Positions 54,479 to 62,431 of a DNA stretch of 64,000 nt are shown one piece after another. A program made the translations under genes and the position numbers. Below the pieces are notes generated by a model. That model was not told the origin of the DNA and searched no databases. It saw nothing but the letters and a program-made list of their open reading frames with translations. Position 1 is the stretch's first letter; every line of letters begins with the position of its first letter. The DNA is from Nereida sp024640765 (lineage in GTDB: Bacteria > Pseudomonadota > Alphaproteobacteria > Rhodobacterales > Rhodobacteraceae). The stretch spans positions 62,001-126,000 of the forward strand of contig JAHEEK010000004.1 in assembly GCA_024640765.1 (NCBI GenBank). Reading direction: 5' to 3'.

Positions 54479-55057
54479 TTATTCGGCTTTTTGCGCCTCA
54501 ATTGAGATTTTTACCTCAACCGCATCGCTTACAGCTGGGGCAAAGTTGCCAACACCGAAGTCAGACCGCAACAACGTGGTTGTCGCATCAAACCCCAACC
54601 AAGGCTTGTTGGCGAACGGGTGCGCAGCAGCCTTATTCAAAACCGCATTAAGCACAACGGATTTGGTCACGTCGTTCATGGTCAAATCGCCTGTGATCTT
54701 GGCTGTATCATCGCCAGTCACTTCGATCGCAGTTGAAGTAAATGTTACCAGATCGCCTTCTTTAGCGCCAAAAAAGTCATCGCTCATGAAGTGGCCTTCG
54801 CGGGCCTCCCAGCCAGTGAACATGCTCATGACGGGCATTGAAACAGTGACAGAACTGGACGCAGGCGTATCTGCGTCAAACATGATCTCACCTTCAAAGC
54901 CAGAGAACATACCGTAAGTTGTTGAAAACCCAAGGTGATCATAGCTGAACAGAACTTGGCTGTGGCTCGCATCAAGTGTGTATTTTTCAGCGGCAGCAAA
55001 CACGCTGGTCGCAAGGCCAGCAGCCAAAACAGACGAAGTAAGAAAAGTACGGAACGT
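54479..55057 (-). CDS. YceI family periplasmic protein, start codon ACG instead of ATG
   Basis: YceI proteins are periplasmic lipocalin-like carriers of polyisoprenoid-type lipids. The mature part is intact: KYTLDASHSQVLFSYDHLGF, YGMFSGFEGEIMFDADTPAS, GDLTMNDVTKSVVLNAVLN and PWLGFDATTTLLRSDFGVGN. The signal peptide reads FRTFLTSSVLAAGLATSVFA, but the codon where Met is expected (55057-55055) is ACG, with AAAGGA nine bases upstream. No in-frame ATG, GTG or better start precedes it; an in-frame TTG at 55027 would cut the signal peptide. Translation may be very weak (ACG or TTG start) or lost. With the ACG start the protein is 192 aa. Confidence 0.78.
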   Translation of the reverse strand, partial: TFRTFLTSSVLAAGLATSVFAAAEKYTLDASHSQVLFSYDHLGFSTTYGMFSGFEGEIMFDADTPASSSVTVSMPVMSMFTGWEAREGHFMSDDFFGAKEGDLVTFTSTAIEVTGDDTAKITGDLTMNDVTKSVVLNAVLNKAAAHPFANKPWLGFDATTTLLRSDFGVGNFAPAVSDAVEVKISIEAQKAE

Positions 55058-55208
55058 AAAATAACATCCTTTGGTAAATGTTTTTGGTCACACAACATAC
55101 GTTGCACCGGTGTTAATCAACTCGCGATCTATCAACATATCGTGTTCGCAAAAGCACAAATACGTGAAGGTAACAGCAATTGTGCACATCAGTGCACACG
55201 GAGCGACA

Positions 55209-55748
55209 CTAACCAATCACCGCGATCAGCCGATGATAAATGGCAAACACTTGGCCTTGGGGGCCCGACACAAGGACCTCTGCCAAAGATGTATCTGTAG
55301 GCCGTGCTGCGATGCCTGCGCCCTGCCCTGTTCGAACCATTGCAATTTGATCAGCGTTCGTCAGCCGCATGGAGCGGATAATCTTGCCCGAGCCAATTTG
55401 ATGCCGACTCAAAACTTTTGTGCGAAAATCAAATTCGGTCTGTGTTTGCCCGGTGTTGCGCGCGCCGTACATCATCAAAGCACCCACGACGACGAAAAGA
55501 GCGCAAACAGCCATCTGCACAGTCCAAAGCGCGCTTGGGATATCATGGCGGTTCATAGCAGCCATCAAAATGCCAGCACACAACCGCGCCAGGCCAACCA
55601 CAACAGTCGCAAGCTGCCCCAAGACACGCGCATTCACAGCACCGCGCTCTATGATAATGATACCCCACTCGGTTTCGGTCACATCCAACCGGATATCGAC
55701 GACGGCTGCATCATGGGAAAAATTTCGGGCTGGACTGCTGATACTCAT
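55209..55748 (-). CDS. hypothetical membrane protein
   Basis: A 179-aa protein I do not recognise. The ATG at 55748 has GAGGTGAG nine bases upstream. The order is an N-terminal soluble part (about 1-50), a hydrophobic helix ARLCAGILMAAMN-type segment, a second helix MAVCALFVVVGALMMYGAR, and a C-terminal soluble part (IRSMRLTNADQIAMVRTGQG) that could be cytoplasmic. No cysteines or catalytic motifs stand out. It is divergent from rpsF and 151 bp upstream of yceI on the same strand. Confidence 0.68.
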   Translation of the reverse strand: MSISSPARNFSHDAAVVDIRLDVTETEWGIIIIERGAVNARVLGQLATVVVGLARLCAGILMAAMNRHDIPSALWTVQMAVCALFVVVGALMMYGARNTGQTQTEFDFRTKVLSRHQIGSGKIIRSMRLTNADQIAMVRTGQGAGIAARPTDTSLAEVLVSGPQGQVFAIYHRLIAVIG

Positions 55749-55990
55749 TAATTTGCTCACCTCATTATTCCGCCACACAAACCGCAAAGAACGGCAAAAA
55801 AGAGGCGCTTCCGCGGCCTTGCAAAGAAAAAGAAAAGCTGTTGCGGTCTGCGGGCTTGCGCCATGTGTGTAAGGGCGCTAAACGGCAAGCCTGTCGTCCA
55901 ACTCGATTGAACCGCGTAACCTCTCGTGGGTGGACGGGCGGCAGTTCATACCACCCTTTGAAGTGCGCCAGAAAATGAATGGAGCAACCC

Positions 55991-56347
55991 ATGCCTTTGT
56001 ATGAGCATGTGTTCATCGCGCGTCAGGACTTGTCCAACGCGCAAGCTGAATCCCTGATCGAACACTTCGGGACAGTCCTTGCGGATAACGGCGGCAAAGC
56101 TGTCGATTCAGAGTATTGGGGCGTCAAAACGATGGCCTACAAAATCAACAAAAACCGCAAAGGCCACTACGCCTATTTGCGCTCCGACGCGCCTGCAACG
56201 GCCGTTCAGGAGATGGAACGCCTGATGCGTTTGCATGAAGATGTGATGCGTGTGCTGACCATCAAAGTCGATGAGCACGCAGAGCTGCCATCCGTACAAC
56301 TGCAAAAACGCGAAGAACGTGGCGATCGCCGCGAGCGCCGCAGCTAA
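55991..56347 (+). CDS. rpsF: 30S ribosomal protein S6
   Basis: S6 binds S18 on the small subunit platform. The 118-aa protein starts MPLYEHVFIARQDLSNAQAE at the ATG at 55991, preceded by GGAGCAACCC; the frame is open four codons upstream. It contains YWGVKTMAYKINKNRKGHYA and the Arg/Glu-rich tail EERGDRRERRS. It is the first gene of rpsF-rpsR-rplI, the usual order. Confidence 0.97.
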   Translation: MPLYEHVFIARQDLSNAQAESLIEHFGTVLADNGGKAVDSEYWGVKTMAYKINKNRKGHYAYLRSDAPATAVQEMERLMRLHEDVMRVLTIKVDEHAELPSVQLQKREERGDRRERRS

Positions 56348-56361
56348 GAAAGGGCTAAACC

Positions 56362-56589
56362 ATGGCAACTAAACCATTTTTCCGCCGTCGCAAAGTGTGC
56401 CCCTTCTCTGGTGAGAACGCACCCACGATCGATTATAAAGACACACGTCTGCTGCAGCGCTACATTTCTGAGCGTGGCAAAATCGTGCCGTCCCGCATCA
56501 CAGCAGTCTCTGCTAAGAAACAACGCGAGTTGGCCCGTGCCATCAAACGCGCTCGTTTCCTCGCCCTGCTGCCATACGCTGTTAAGTAA
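56362..56589 (+). CDS. rpsR: 30S ribosomal protein S18
   Basis: A 75-aa basic protein, FFRRRKVCPFSGENAPTIDY near its N-terminus and RITAVSAKKQRELARAIKRA (S18 signature) after it. It forms a heterodimer with S6, whose gene ends 14 bp upstream. The single Cys-Pro in KVCPF is typical. Length is normal. Confidence 0.97.
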   Translation: MATKPFFRRRKVCPFSGENAPTIDYKDTRLLQRYISERGKIVPSRITAVSAKKQRELARAIKRARFLALLPYAVK

Positions 56590-56600
56590 GGAGAAAGCAC

Positions 56601-57218
56601 ATGCAAGTTATCCTTCTCGAACGCGTTGCAAAACTCGGCCAGATGGGCGAAGTCGTCGACGTAAAGCCAGGTTACGCACGTAACTTTTTGCTACCACAAG
56701 GCAAAGCGCTGACTGCTTCAAAAGGCAACATCGCTGGGTTTGAAGCACAAAAAGCGCAACTCGAAGCACAGAACCTCGAAACCAAGAAAGAAGCCGATGC
56801 AATGGCTGAAAAGCTTGGCGGACAGCAGTTTGTTGTGATTCGCTCTGCATCAGACGCAGGCGCGCTCTACGGTTCCGTGACAACACGCGACGCCGCAGAA
56901 GCAGCAACCGCCGAAGGCTTCACGCTTGACCGCAAACAGGTTGCATTGATCGCACCGATCAAAATTCTCGGTCTGCATGACGTTTCCGTGAAATTGCACC
57001 CAGAAGTTGAGTGTACAATCACAATGAACGTTGCACGCTCAACCGAAGAAGCTGAGCTTCAAGCCTCAGGCAAGTCGATCCAAGAATTGGCTGCAGAAGC
57101 AGAAGCTGAAGCAGAATTCGAAATCGCGGAACTGTTTGACGATATCGGCTCTGCTGCATCTGACGATGATGATCTTGATGTGACACCGGCTGCTGCAGAT
57201 GATGCGGAAGACGCGTAG
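56601..57218 (+). CDS. rplI: 50S ribosomal protein L9 with long acidic C-terminal extension
   Basis: L9 binds 23S rRNA near the L1 stalk. The N-domain starts MQVILLERVAKLGQMGEVVD followed by KPGYARNFLLPQGKA, and the C-domain covers about 60-150. The protein is 205 aa against roughly 150 in E. coli; the extra 50 residues are acidic (EAEAEAEFEIAELFDDIG, then SDDDDLDV). Alphaproteobacterial L9 proteins often carry such tails. GGAG precedes the ATG. Confidence 0.96.
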   Translation: MQVILLERVAKLGQMGEVVDVKPGYARNFLLPQGKALTASKGNIAGFEAQKAQLEAQNLETKKEADAMAEKLGGQQFVVIRSASDAGALYGSVTTRDAAEAATAEGFTLDRKQVALIAPIKILGLHDVSVKLHPEVECTITMNVARSTEEAELQASGKSIQELAAEAEAEAEFEIAELFDDIGSAASDDDDLDVTPAAADDAEDA

Positions 57219-57251
57219 GGCTAGCCCTTTTCGCTAGATCTAAAAAATTAG

Positions 57252-57282
57252 AAAGCCGCGCCCGATTGGACGCGGCTTTTTT
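57252..57282 (+). terminator. terminator after rplI
   Basis: Stem AAAGCCGCG (57252-57260) / CGCGGCTTT (57271-57279) with a 10-nt loop and T tract, 33 bp after the rplI stop. It ends the rpsF-rpsR-rplI operon. Confidence 0.88.
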
Positions 57283-57311
57283 CTTGGCTAAGATAAATAC
57301 GGCACAAAGCG

Positions 57312-57422
57312 TTAGAATAAGTAGCGCACTAGGATCGCCGCCAGCATCACAATACCCGCGACAATCACGGCCGTATCCACCAAGCTACCAAATCCTAAAC
57401 CACGTTTTTTGTTATCCGACAT
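57312..57422 (-). CDS. small single-pass membrane protein, 36 aa
   Basis: From an ATG at 57422 the minus strand encodes a 36-residue product with a charged start (MSDNKKRGLGFGSLVD) and one clear transmembrane helix (TAVIVAGIVMLAAILVRYLF). Only a weak GGTGG-type ribosome site is visible. It lies between the rplI terminator and the tig terminator. The compact layout looks like a genuine small inner-membrane protein, but I know no function. Confidence 0.5.
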   Translation of the reverse strand: MSDNKKRGLGFGSLVDTAVIVAGIVMLAAILVRYLF

Positions 57423-57544
57423 ACACACCACCACATTACCGATTACGACAAAACCTGCGTGAGTGGGCCACTGAAACGGTCCCTGTGTCAAGCGCGCGCA
57501 GAAGCGAATGTACAAATCACAAAGCGACACCAATAAGCAGGCAC

Positions 57545-57580
57545 AAAAAAGCCGCTCCTGATTTATCAGGAACGGCCCTA
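57545..57580 (-). terminator. terminator after tig
   Basis: Near-perfect stem GCCGCTCCTGAT (57551-57562) / ATCAGGAACGGC (57565-57576) with one mismatch. On the minus strand it is followed by TTTTTT. It lies 43 bp beyond the tig stop. Confidence 0.85.
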
Positions 57581-57618
57581 TTTTTCAGTGCATACGCGCC
57601 CAGTGGGCGATGCAAGAA

Positions 57619-58950
57619 TTACTCGTCTTCGAGCGCTTCTACAGCAGATTGAAGGTCATCCTTGCTCACTTCTTTTTCAGACACTTTTGCTTGATCCGCG
57701 ATGTGATCTACCACTTTGTCTTCAAAGAGAGGTGCGCGCAGTTGCTGCTGCATCTGCTGGTTTTGTTGAACGAATTCGAAGAACTGACGCTCTTGACCAG
57801 GGTACTGACGCGCTTGGTTCATGATCGCTTGGGTCATTTCGGCATCGCTTACTTCAACAGCGGCCTTCTGACCGATCTCTGCAAGCAACAAACCAAGGCG
57901 AACGCGACGGCCAGCCAATGCGATATGCTCTTCTGTTGGCGTGATTTCTGGGTGGTCGTGACCTTCCACCTCAGGGTTCTCTTCGTGCCACAGTTGGTGG
58001 GCGATTTGACCAGCTTCTGCATCAAGCAAAGACGGTGGCAGATCGAAATCAACTTTTTTGTCCAACGCATCAAGCAGACCGCGCTTCATAACTGCACGGG
58101 CAGCACCTGCGTATTCCGCTTCAAGACGCTCGCCGATTTGACCTTTCAGCGCAGCAAGATCTTCCGCGCCAAAACCCTTGGCCATCTCGTCGTTAATTTC
58201 AGCTGCAACAGGCTCTTTCACTGCTTTGATTGTGCATGTGAATGTCGCCTCTTTGCCCGCAAGATGCTCGGCTTGGTAATCTTCTGGGAAAGACACAACA
58301 ACGTCTTTCACTTCTTCGGCTTTTACGCCAACAAGCTGCTCTTCGAAGCCCGGGATGAACGAGTTTGAACCCAGAACCAGCGGGTAATCTTCAGCAGCGC
58401 CGCCATCAAATGCTTCGCCGTCAACTTTGCCCAAGAAATCCATAACAACTTGATCGCCGTCTTTCGCCTTGGTGCCTTTTTTGCGGTCTTTGAAGTTTTG
58501 CGCAGTCTCGGCCAATGAAGCCAGCGCCTCATCGATCGCTGCGTCGTCAGCTTTAACAATCAGTTTCTCAAGCTCGATGTCTGAGAAATCAACGTCAGGA
58601 ATGGCTGGCAGAGCTTCGTAGCTCATGTCTACGGCAACATCGTCGCCCTCTTTCCAGTTTTCGTTGGTCATTTTGACTTCTGGTTGCATCGCGGGGCGAT
58701 CACCAGTTTCTTCAAAATGCTTGGCCATTGCGCCATCGATGGCTTCTTGCATGGCTTCGCCCATCACGCGTGGACCGTATTGCTTTTTGAGCAACGCCAT
58801 CGGGACTTTGCCCTTGCGGAAGCCCTTCATTTCGATTTCTGGCTGCGCTTCAACCAGTTTCTCGTTAACTTTGGCGTCCAATTCCGCGGCAGGTACCACG
58901 ATGGAATAAGCGCGTTTCAGACCTTCGTTCAATGTCTCAGTGACCTGCAT
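57619..58950 (-). CDS. tig: trigger factor
   Basis: Ribosome-bound chaperone and peptidyl-prolyl isomerase. The 443-aa protein has the ribosome-binding domain (about 1-115; with MKGFRKGKVPMALLKKQYGP, the G-F-R-x-G-K-x-P signature), an FKBP-like domain (about 150-245; KDGDQVVMDFLGKVDGEAFD) and the helical C-terminal chaperone arms ending EKEVSKDDLQSAVEALEDE. Length is normal for the family. It is transcribed alone, downstream of tRNA-Leu(UAG). Confidence 0.96.
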   Translation of the reverse strand: MQVTETLNEGLKRAYSIVVPAAELDAKVNEKLVEAQPEIEMKGFRKGKVPMALLKKQYGPRVMGEAMQEAIDGAMAKHFEETGDRPAMQPEVKMTNENWKEGDDVAVDMSYEALPAIPDVDFSDIELEKLIVKADDAAIDEALASLAETAQNFKDRKKGTKAKDGDQVVMDFLGKVDGEAFDGGAAEDYPLVLGSNSFIPGFEEQLVGVKAEEVKDVVVSFPEDYQAEHLAGKEATFTCTIKAVKEPVAAEINDEMAKGFGAEDLAALKGQIGERLEAEYAGAARAVMKRGLLDALDKKVDFDLPPSLLDAEAGQIAHQLWHEENPEVEGHDHPEITPTEEHIALAGRRVRLGLLLAEIGQKAAVEVSDAEMTQAIMNQARQYPGQERQFFEFVQQNQQMQQQLRAPLFEDKVVDHIADQAKVSEKEVSKDDLQSAVEALEDE

Positions 58951-59057
58951 AGGGATCGTCCTTTTATCGGCGTAATACGTAATTCAGCGGCCCTTCTATG
59001 AGGGTCGGCCAAAAGGTGCAAGCGCCTTTCAAAATATGCCTAAATCTATTGTGTAAA

Positions 59058-59142
59058 TGGTACGGGTGAAGGGACTTGAACCCCCACGCCTCGCGGCGCC
59101 AGAACCTAAATCTGGTGCGTCTACCAATTCCGCCACACCCGC
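59058..59142 (-). tRNA. tRNA-Leu (anticodon UAG)
   Basis: An 85-nt class II tRNA on the minus strand from GCGGGTG to an encoded CCA. The acceptor GCGGGTG pairs with CACCCGT, the anticodon stem CCAGA/TCTGG encloses TTTAGGT (anticodon TAG), a long variable arm follows, and the T arm has GGTTCAAGTCC. It reads CUA/CUN leucine codons. Confidence 0.95.
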
Positions 59143-59306
59143 ACTGCGCAAGCACTTAGCAAAGCTCTGCGCGGGATGCGAGAGGGTTTTTGCGCAACAG
59201 GCGAAAAAATCTGCATAAAATGCATCAGGTCCCAGAATTCTTATCAAGACAGCACGTTCACCCTTTGTTAAGGTTAAGGGATTGAGGCAGTAGCAGGACT
59301 TGCGTG

Positions 59307-59828
59307 ATGGAGCCAAAAATGGCCGGACGCACTGCAGAGCAGGTTAATACATACACAAGAACTGACCACTCTAACGGTGTGCACGAATTACATGCGTCTG
59401 GCTTTCTGGCCGGCACGTTAATCATGACAGCGGAAGGCGAGCTTCCCGTTGAATACCTCAACGCAGGCGATCGTATTGTATCGCGCAACCGCGGTTTGGT
59501 CAGGCTTGTGGGCATTCATCAAAGTTCTGATATCTTCGAACCGATACACATGTCCGCCCATGGGCTCGGACCTGACCTGCCCCGCGGTCATCTGTCCTTA
59601 CGCACCGATCAACCTATTTTGCTGCGCAACTGGCTGGCGAAGGCCCTGCGCGGGACACCTCAAGCGATCATTAATGCTGAAAAACTGGTTAATGGCGAGA
59701 CGATTGTCCGCGGAACCAAGCGGCGCACAACATTGCTACACCTACAGTTTGATACCCCGCAGATCATTTATGCGAACGGGCTTGAAATGATCGTTGAGCG
59801 CGAACGTATCACATCATTAACTGAGTAA
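59307..59828 (+). CDS. Hint-fold-like protein lacking the nucleophile cysteine
   Basis: A 173-aa protein with the Hint-type pattern SGFLAGTLIMTAEGELPVEY, LNAGDRIVSRNRGLVRL, and LRTDQPILLRNWLAKALRGT in place of the usual SPNHRMLI block. Aligned with the Hint gene at 22047, its segment GFLAGTLI sits where CFTPGTCI is, so the catalytic Cys is Gly here and self-cleavage is unlikely. There is no signal peptide. AGGA lies eight bases before the ATG at 59307; a GTG one codon earlier and an ATG at 59319 are alternatives. The function is unknown. A terminator follows. Confidence 0.68.
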   Translation: MEPKMAGRTAEQVNTYTRTDHSNGVHELHASGFLAGTLIMTAEGELPVEYLNAGDRIVSRNRGLVRLVGIHQSSDIFEPIHMSAHGLGPDLPRGHLSLRTDQPILLRNWLAKALRGTPQAIINAEKLVNGETIVRGTKRRTTLLHLQFDTPQIIYANGLEMIVERERITSLTE

Positions 59829-59830
59829 TC

Positions 59831-59857
59831 TTGCTCCAAGTGAGGAGCAATTTATTT
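59831..59857 (+). terminator. terminator after the Hint-like gene
   Basis: Stem TTGCTCC (59831-59837) / GGAGCAA (59844-59850), 6-nt loop, then TTTATTTT. It separates the Hint-like gene from glnB. Confidence 0.8.
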
Positions 59858-60003
59858 TCTGCGCTTATTTTTGGCGCGTTGCTTAATTTTTAGGCATAAA
59901 TTCTAAATTCGCCAGTCACGGCCGATCTGTGTCGTCTGATATATTGTCCCCCATCCACAGACATGATTTGCCCGTAGCAGCACAATTCAGGAGGCGCTGC
60001 GCG

Positions 60004-60342
60004 GTGAAAAAACTCGAAGCAATCATTAAGCCGTTCAAATTGGACGAAGTCAAAGAAGCGCTCCAAGACATTGGTGTGCAAGGCCTTTCCGTAATTGAAG
60101 TCAAAGGTTTTGGCCGTCAAAAGGGGCACACGGAACTGTATCGTGGCGCTGAATATGTCGTTGATTTTCTACCTAAAGTGAAAATTGAAGTCGTATTGCC
60201 CGATGATCTGCTTGATCCAGCGATTGACGCGATCATCAACGCGGCCAAAACGGACAAAATCGGCGATGGTAAGATTTTCGTATCTGACGTAAGCCAAGCC
60301 ATCCGCATTCGTACCGGTGAAACCGGCGACGACGCTATCTAA
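60004..60342 (+). CDS. glnB: nitrogen regulatory protein PII
   Basis: Trimeric sensor of 2-oxoglutarate and nitrogen state. The start is a GTG at 60004 with AGGAGG nine bases upstream, giving the standard 112-aa protein (MKKLEAIIKPFKLDEVKEAL). The T-loop holds the uridylylation Tyr51 (GHTELYRGAEYVVDFLP), and the C-terminal signature KIGDGKIFVSDVSQAIRIRT is complete. glnA follows after 40 bp, the common glnBA arrangement in alphaproteobacteria. I find no clear sigma-54 promoter upstream. Confidence 0.96.
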   Translation: MKKLEAIIKPFKLDEVKEALQDIGVQGLSVIEVKGFGRQKGHTELYRGAEYVVDFLPKVKIEVVLPDDLLDPAIDAIINAAKTDKIGDGKIFVSDVSQAIRIRTGETGDDAI

Positions 60343-60382
60343 CCCATTCTTTACCCAAACTATTTCTAAGGGAGCCATGGTA

Positions 60383-61792
60383 ATGACAACCAACGCTGAC
60401 ATCGTAAAGATGATCAAGGACGAAGAAATCGAGTATGTCGACATCCGTTTCACAGACCCACGCGGCAAGCTGCAGCACGTAACTGTAATCAATGACGAAG
60501 TTGACGAAGACTTCCTTGATGGCGGTTTCATGTTCGACGGCTCATCCATCGCGGGCTGGAAATCGATCGAAGAGTCAGACATGAAGCTGATCCCCGATGC
60601 CAACTCTGCATATATCGATCCGTTCTATGCTGAAAAAACACTCTGCATTCACTGCTCGGTTGTGGAGCCAGACACAGGCGAGCCCTACTCACGCGACCCA
60701 CGCGGCACAGCGGAAAAAGCAGAAGCCTACCTGATCTCGAGCGGCATCGGCGACCAGTCATTCTTTGGCCCAGAAGCTGAATTCTTCCTGTTCGACGACG
60801 TACGTTTCTCTGTTGAAATGAACAAAGTGTCTTACCAGATCGACGCACAAGACGCGTCATGGAACACAGACACCGAATACGAGATGGGCAACATGGGCCA
60901 CCGTCCTGGCGTTAAAGGCGGTTACTTTCCCGTTAACCCAATTGACGACGCGCAAGACATCCGCGGCGAAATGCTGTCGACCATGAAGCGCATGGGCATG
61001 AAAGTCGACAAGCACCACCACGAAGTGGCGTCATGCCAGCACGAGCTCGGCCTTGTCTTCGGTTCACTCACCAAACAAGCCGATGAGCTGCAGAAATACA
61101 AATACGTGATCCACAACGTGGCACACGCATACGGTAAATCCGCAACCTTCATGCCAAAGCCAATCGCGGGCGATAACGGCACAGGCATGCACGTAAACAT
61201 GTCCATCTGGAAAGATGGTAAGCCATTGTTTGCAGGCGACAAATACGCCGATCTCAGCCAAGAAGCGCTGTATTTCATTGGCGGCATCTTGAAGCACGCA
61301 AAAGCACTGAACGCGTTCACAAACCCGTCCACAAACAGCTACAAGCGTTTGATTCCGGGCTTTGAAGCACCTGTTCTACGCGCATATTCTGCTCGTAACC
61401 GCTCAGGCTGCGTACGTATTCCGTGGGCCGAAAGCCCCAAAGCAAAACGCGTCGAAGCACGTTTCCCTGATCCCGCAGCCAACCCATACTTGTGCTTTGC
61501 AGCGCTGTTGATGGCTGGCCTTGACGGCATCAAAAACAAGATCGACCCAGGTGCGGCGTCTGACAAAGACCTCTACGACCTGCCACCAGAAGAGCTCGCA
61601 GAAATTCCAACAGTCTGCGGCAGCTTGCGCGAAGCGCTTGACGCTCTGGAAGCAGATCACGAGTTCCTCTTGGCCGGTGACGTGTTCACAAAAGACCAAA
61701 TTGATGGCTACGTTGCTCTCAAAATGGAAGAACTGGTGGCGTATGAGCACACACCACACCCTGTTGAGTTCAAAATGTACTACAGCTGCTAA
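60383..61792 (+). CDS. glnA: glutamine synthetase type I
   Basis: ATP-dependent synthesis of glutamine from glutamate and ammonia, dodecameric. The 469-aa protein has FMFDGSSIAGWKSIEESDMK, GPEAEFFLFDDV, the ATP-binding KPIAGDNGTGMHVNMSIW and RSGCVRIPWAESPKAKRVEA. The adenylylation Tyr in DKDLYDLPPEE places it in the regulated GSI-beta class. The ATG at 60383 is favoured over one at 60377 because it has better spacing from AAGGGAG. Co-transcribed with glnB. Confidence 0.97.
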   Translation: MTTNADIVKMIKDEEIEYVDIRFTDPRGKLQHVTVINDEVDEDFLDGGFMFDGSSIAGWKSIEESDMKLIPDANSAYIDPFYAEKTLCIHCSVVEPDTGEPYSRDPRGTAEKAEAYLISSGIGDQSFFGPEAEFFLFDDVRFSVEMNKVSYQIDAQDASWNTDTEYEMGNMGHRPGVKGGYFPVNPIDDAQDIRGEMLSTMKRMGMKVDKHHHEVASCQHELGLVFGSLTKQADELQKYKYVIHNVAHAYGKSATFMPKPIAGDNGTGMHVNMSIWKDGKPLFAGDKYADLSQEALYFIGGILKHAKALNAFTNPSTNSYKRLIPGFEAPVLRAYSARNRSGCVRIPWAESPKAKRVEARFPDPAANPYLCFAALLMAGLDGIKNKIDPGAASDKDLYDLPPEELAEIPTVCGSLREALDALEADHEFLLAGDVFTKDQIDGYVALKMEELVAYEHTPHPVEFKMYYSC

Positions 61793-61815
61793 TTGCTGCT
61801 TTATATGACAGAACT

Positions 61816-61846
61816 AAGGGCGCTCCGCATCGGGGCGCCCTTTTTC
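61816..61846 (+). terminator. terminator after glnA
   Basis: Stem AAGGGCGC (61816-61823) / GCGCCCTT (61835-61842), extended inward by T-G and CCG/CGG pairs around a 3-nt loop, then TTTT. It ends the glnBA transcript. Confidence 0.9.
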
Positions 61847-62036
61847 GTAGGCGGGTGGCAGACTTATGCGTCACAGCCTATAGCCTGGATAAGTGACATA
61901 ACTGTCTCACCAACGCGCATTAACTATCGCGAATGACACTTTTTCGACTTCGGAAACAAAACATTTCCACAATTTTAACCTTATTGTTCCCAAATCGGCA
62001 TCTAAACAAAGATCATCCAATAAAAGGATTGCACAG

Positions 62037-62237
62037 ATGTCGATATCGCAGACCACATTCCCAAATGCCGCGCACGGCCAAATCAGCCCCAAGCGTATTG
62101 AACGCAAAACCCTGTCGATCCGCAAACGAGGCAGCGGCGGATGGTCGGCCATCGCAATCCAATTACGCGCCGCGCGCCCTGCCCGCGCAACTTTGGAAGA
62201 ACGCCTACGCCGCGGTCTGATCTGCTGCTCGGCCTAA
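62037..62237 (+). CDS. small basic hypothetical protein, 66 aa
   Basis: An ATG at 62037 with AAAAGGA eight bases upstream opens a 66-codon frame rich in Arg/Lys (SPKRIERKTLSIRKRGSGGW, LEERLRRGLICCSA). I know no homologue. Its own terminator-like hairpin begins 30 bp after the stop, which argues for a real short transcript, either coding or a small RNA. It has no membrane segment. Confidence 0.4.
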   Translation: MSISQTTFPNAAHGQISPKRIERKTLSIRKRGSGGWSAIAIQLRAARPARATLEERLRRGLICCSA

Positions 62238-62266
62238 CACCAATTCCCATCTCCCCCCGACCAACT

Positions 62267-62300
62267 GCCGCGTCCGGATCACTTCTGGCGCGGCTTTTTC
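62267..62300 (+). terminator. terminator after the 66-aa ORF
   Basis: Stem GCCGCG (62267-62272) / CGCGGC (62289-62294) with a partly paired loop, followed by TTTTTCTT. It lies between the small ORF and the hydrolase/OsmC gene. Confidence 0.7.
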
Positions 62301-62431
62301 TTGTCAGAAGCTATTTGTGCAGCCACAGGCAAAACGTAACTTCCGTCACCTTCCCGTGACGCCGATGAAGCATAACTTGCGATTGCACCACCCAACTTGC
62401 ACATATGCGACACAGCAAAAAGGGGCGCACC

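Noticed and set aside
57610..58368. Plus-strand open frame (252 codons) across tig
   Set aside because: Antisense to trigger factor; no ribosome site or domain.
59829..60003. Sigma-54 promoter before glnB
   Set aside because: TTGGCGCGTTGCT resembles the -24/-12 elements, but the GG-to-GC spacing is too short for sigma-54.
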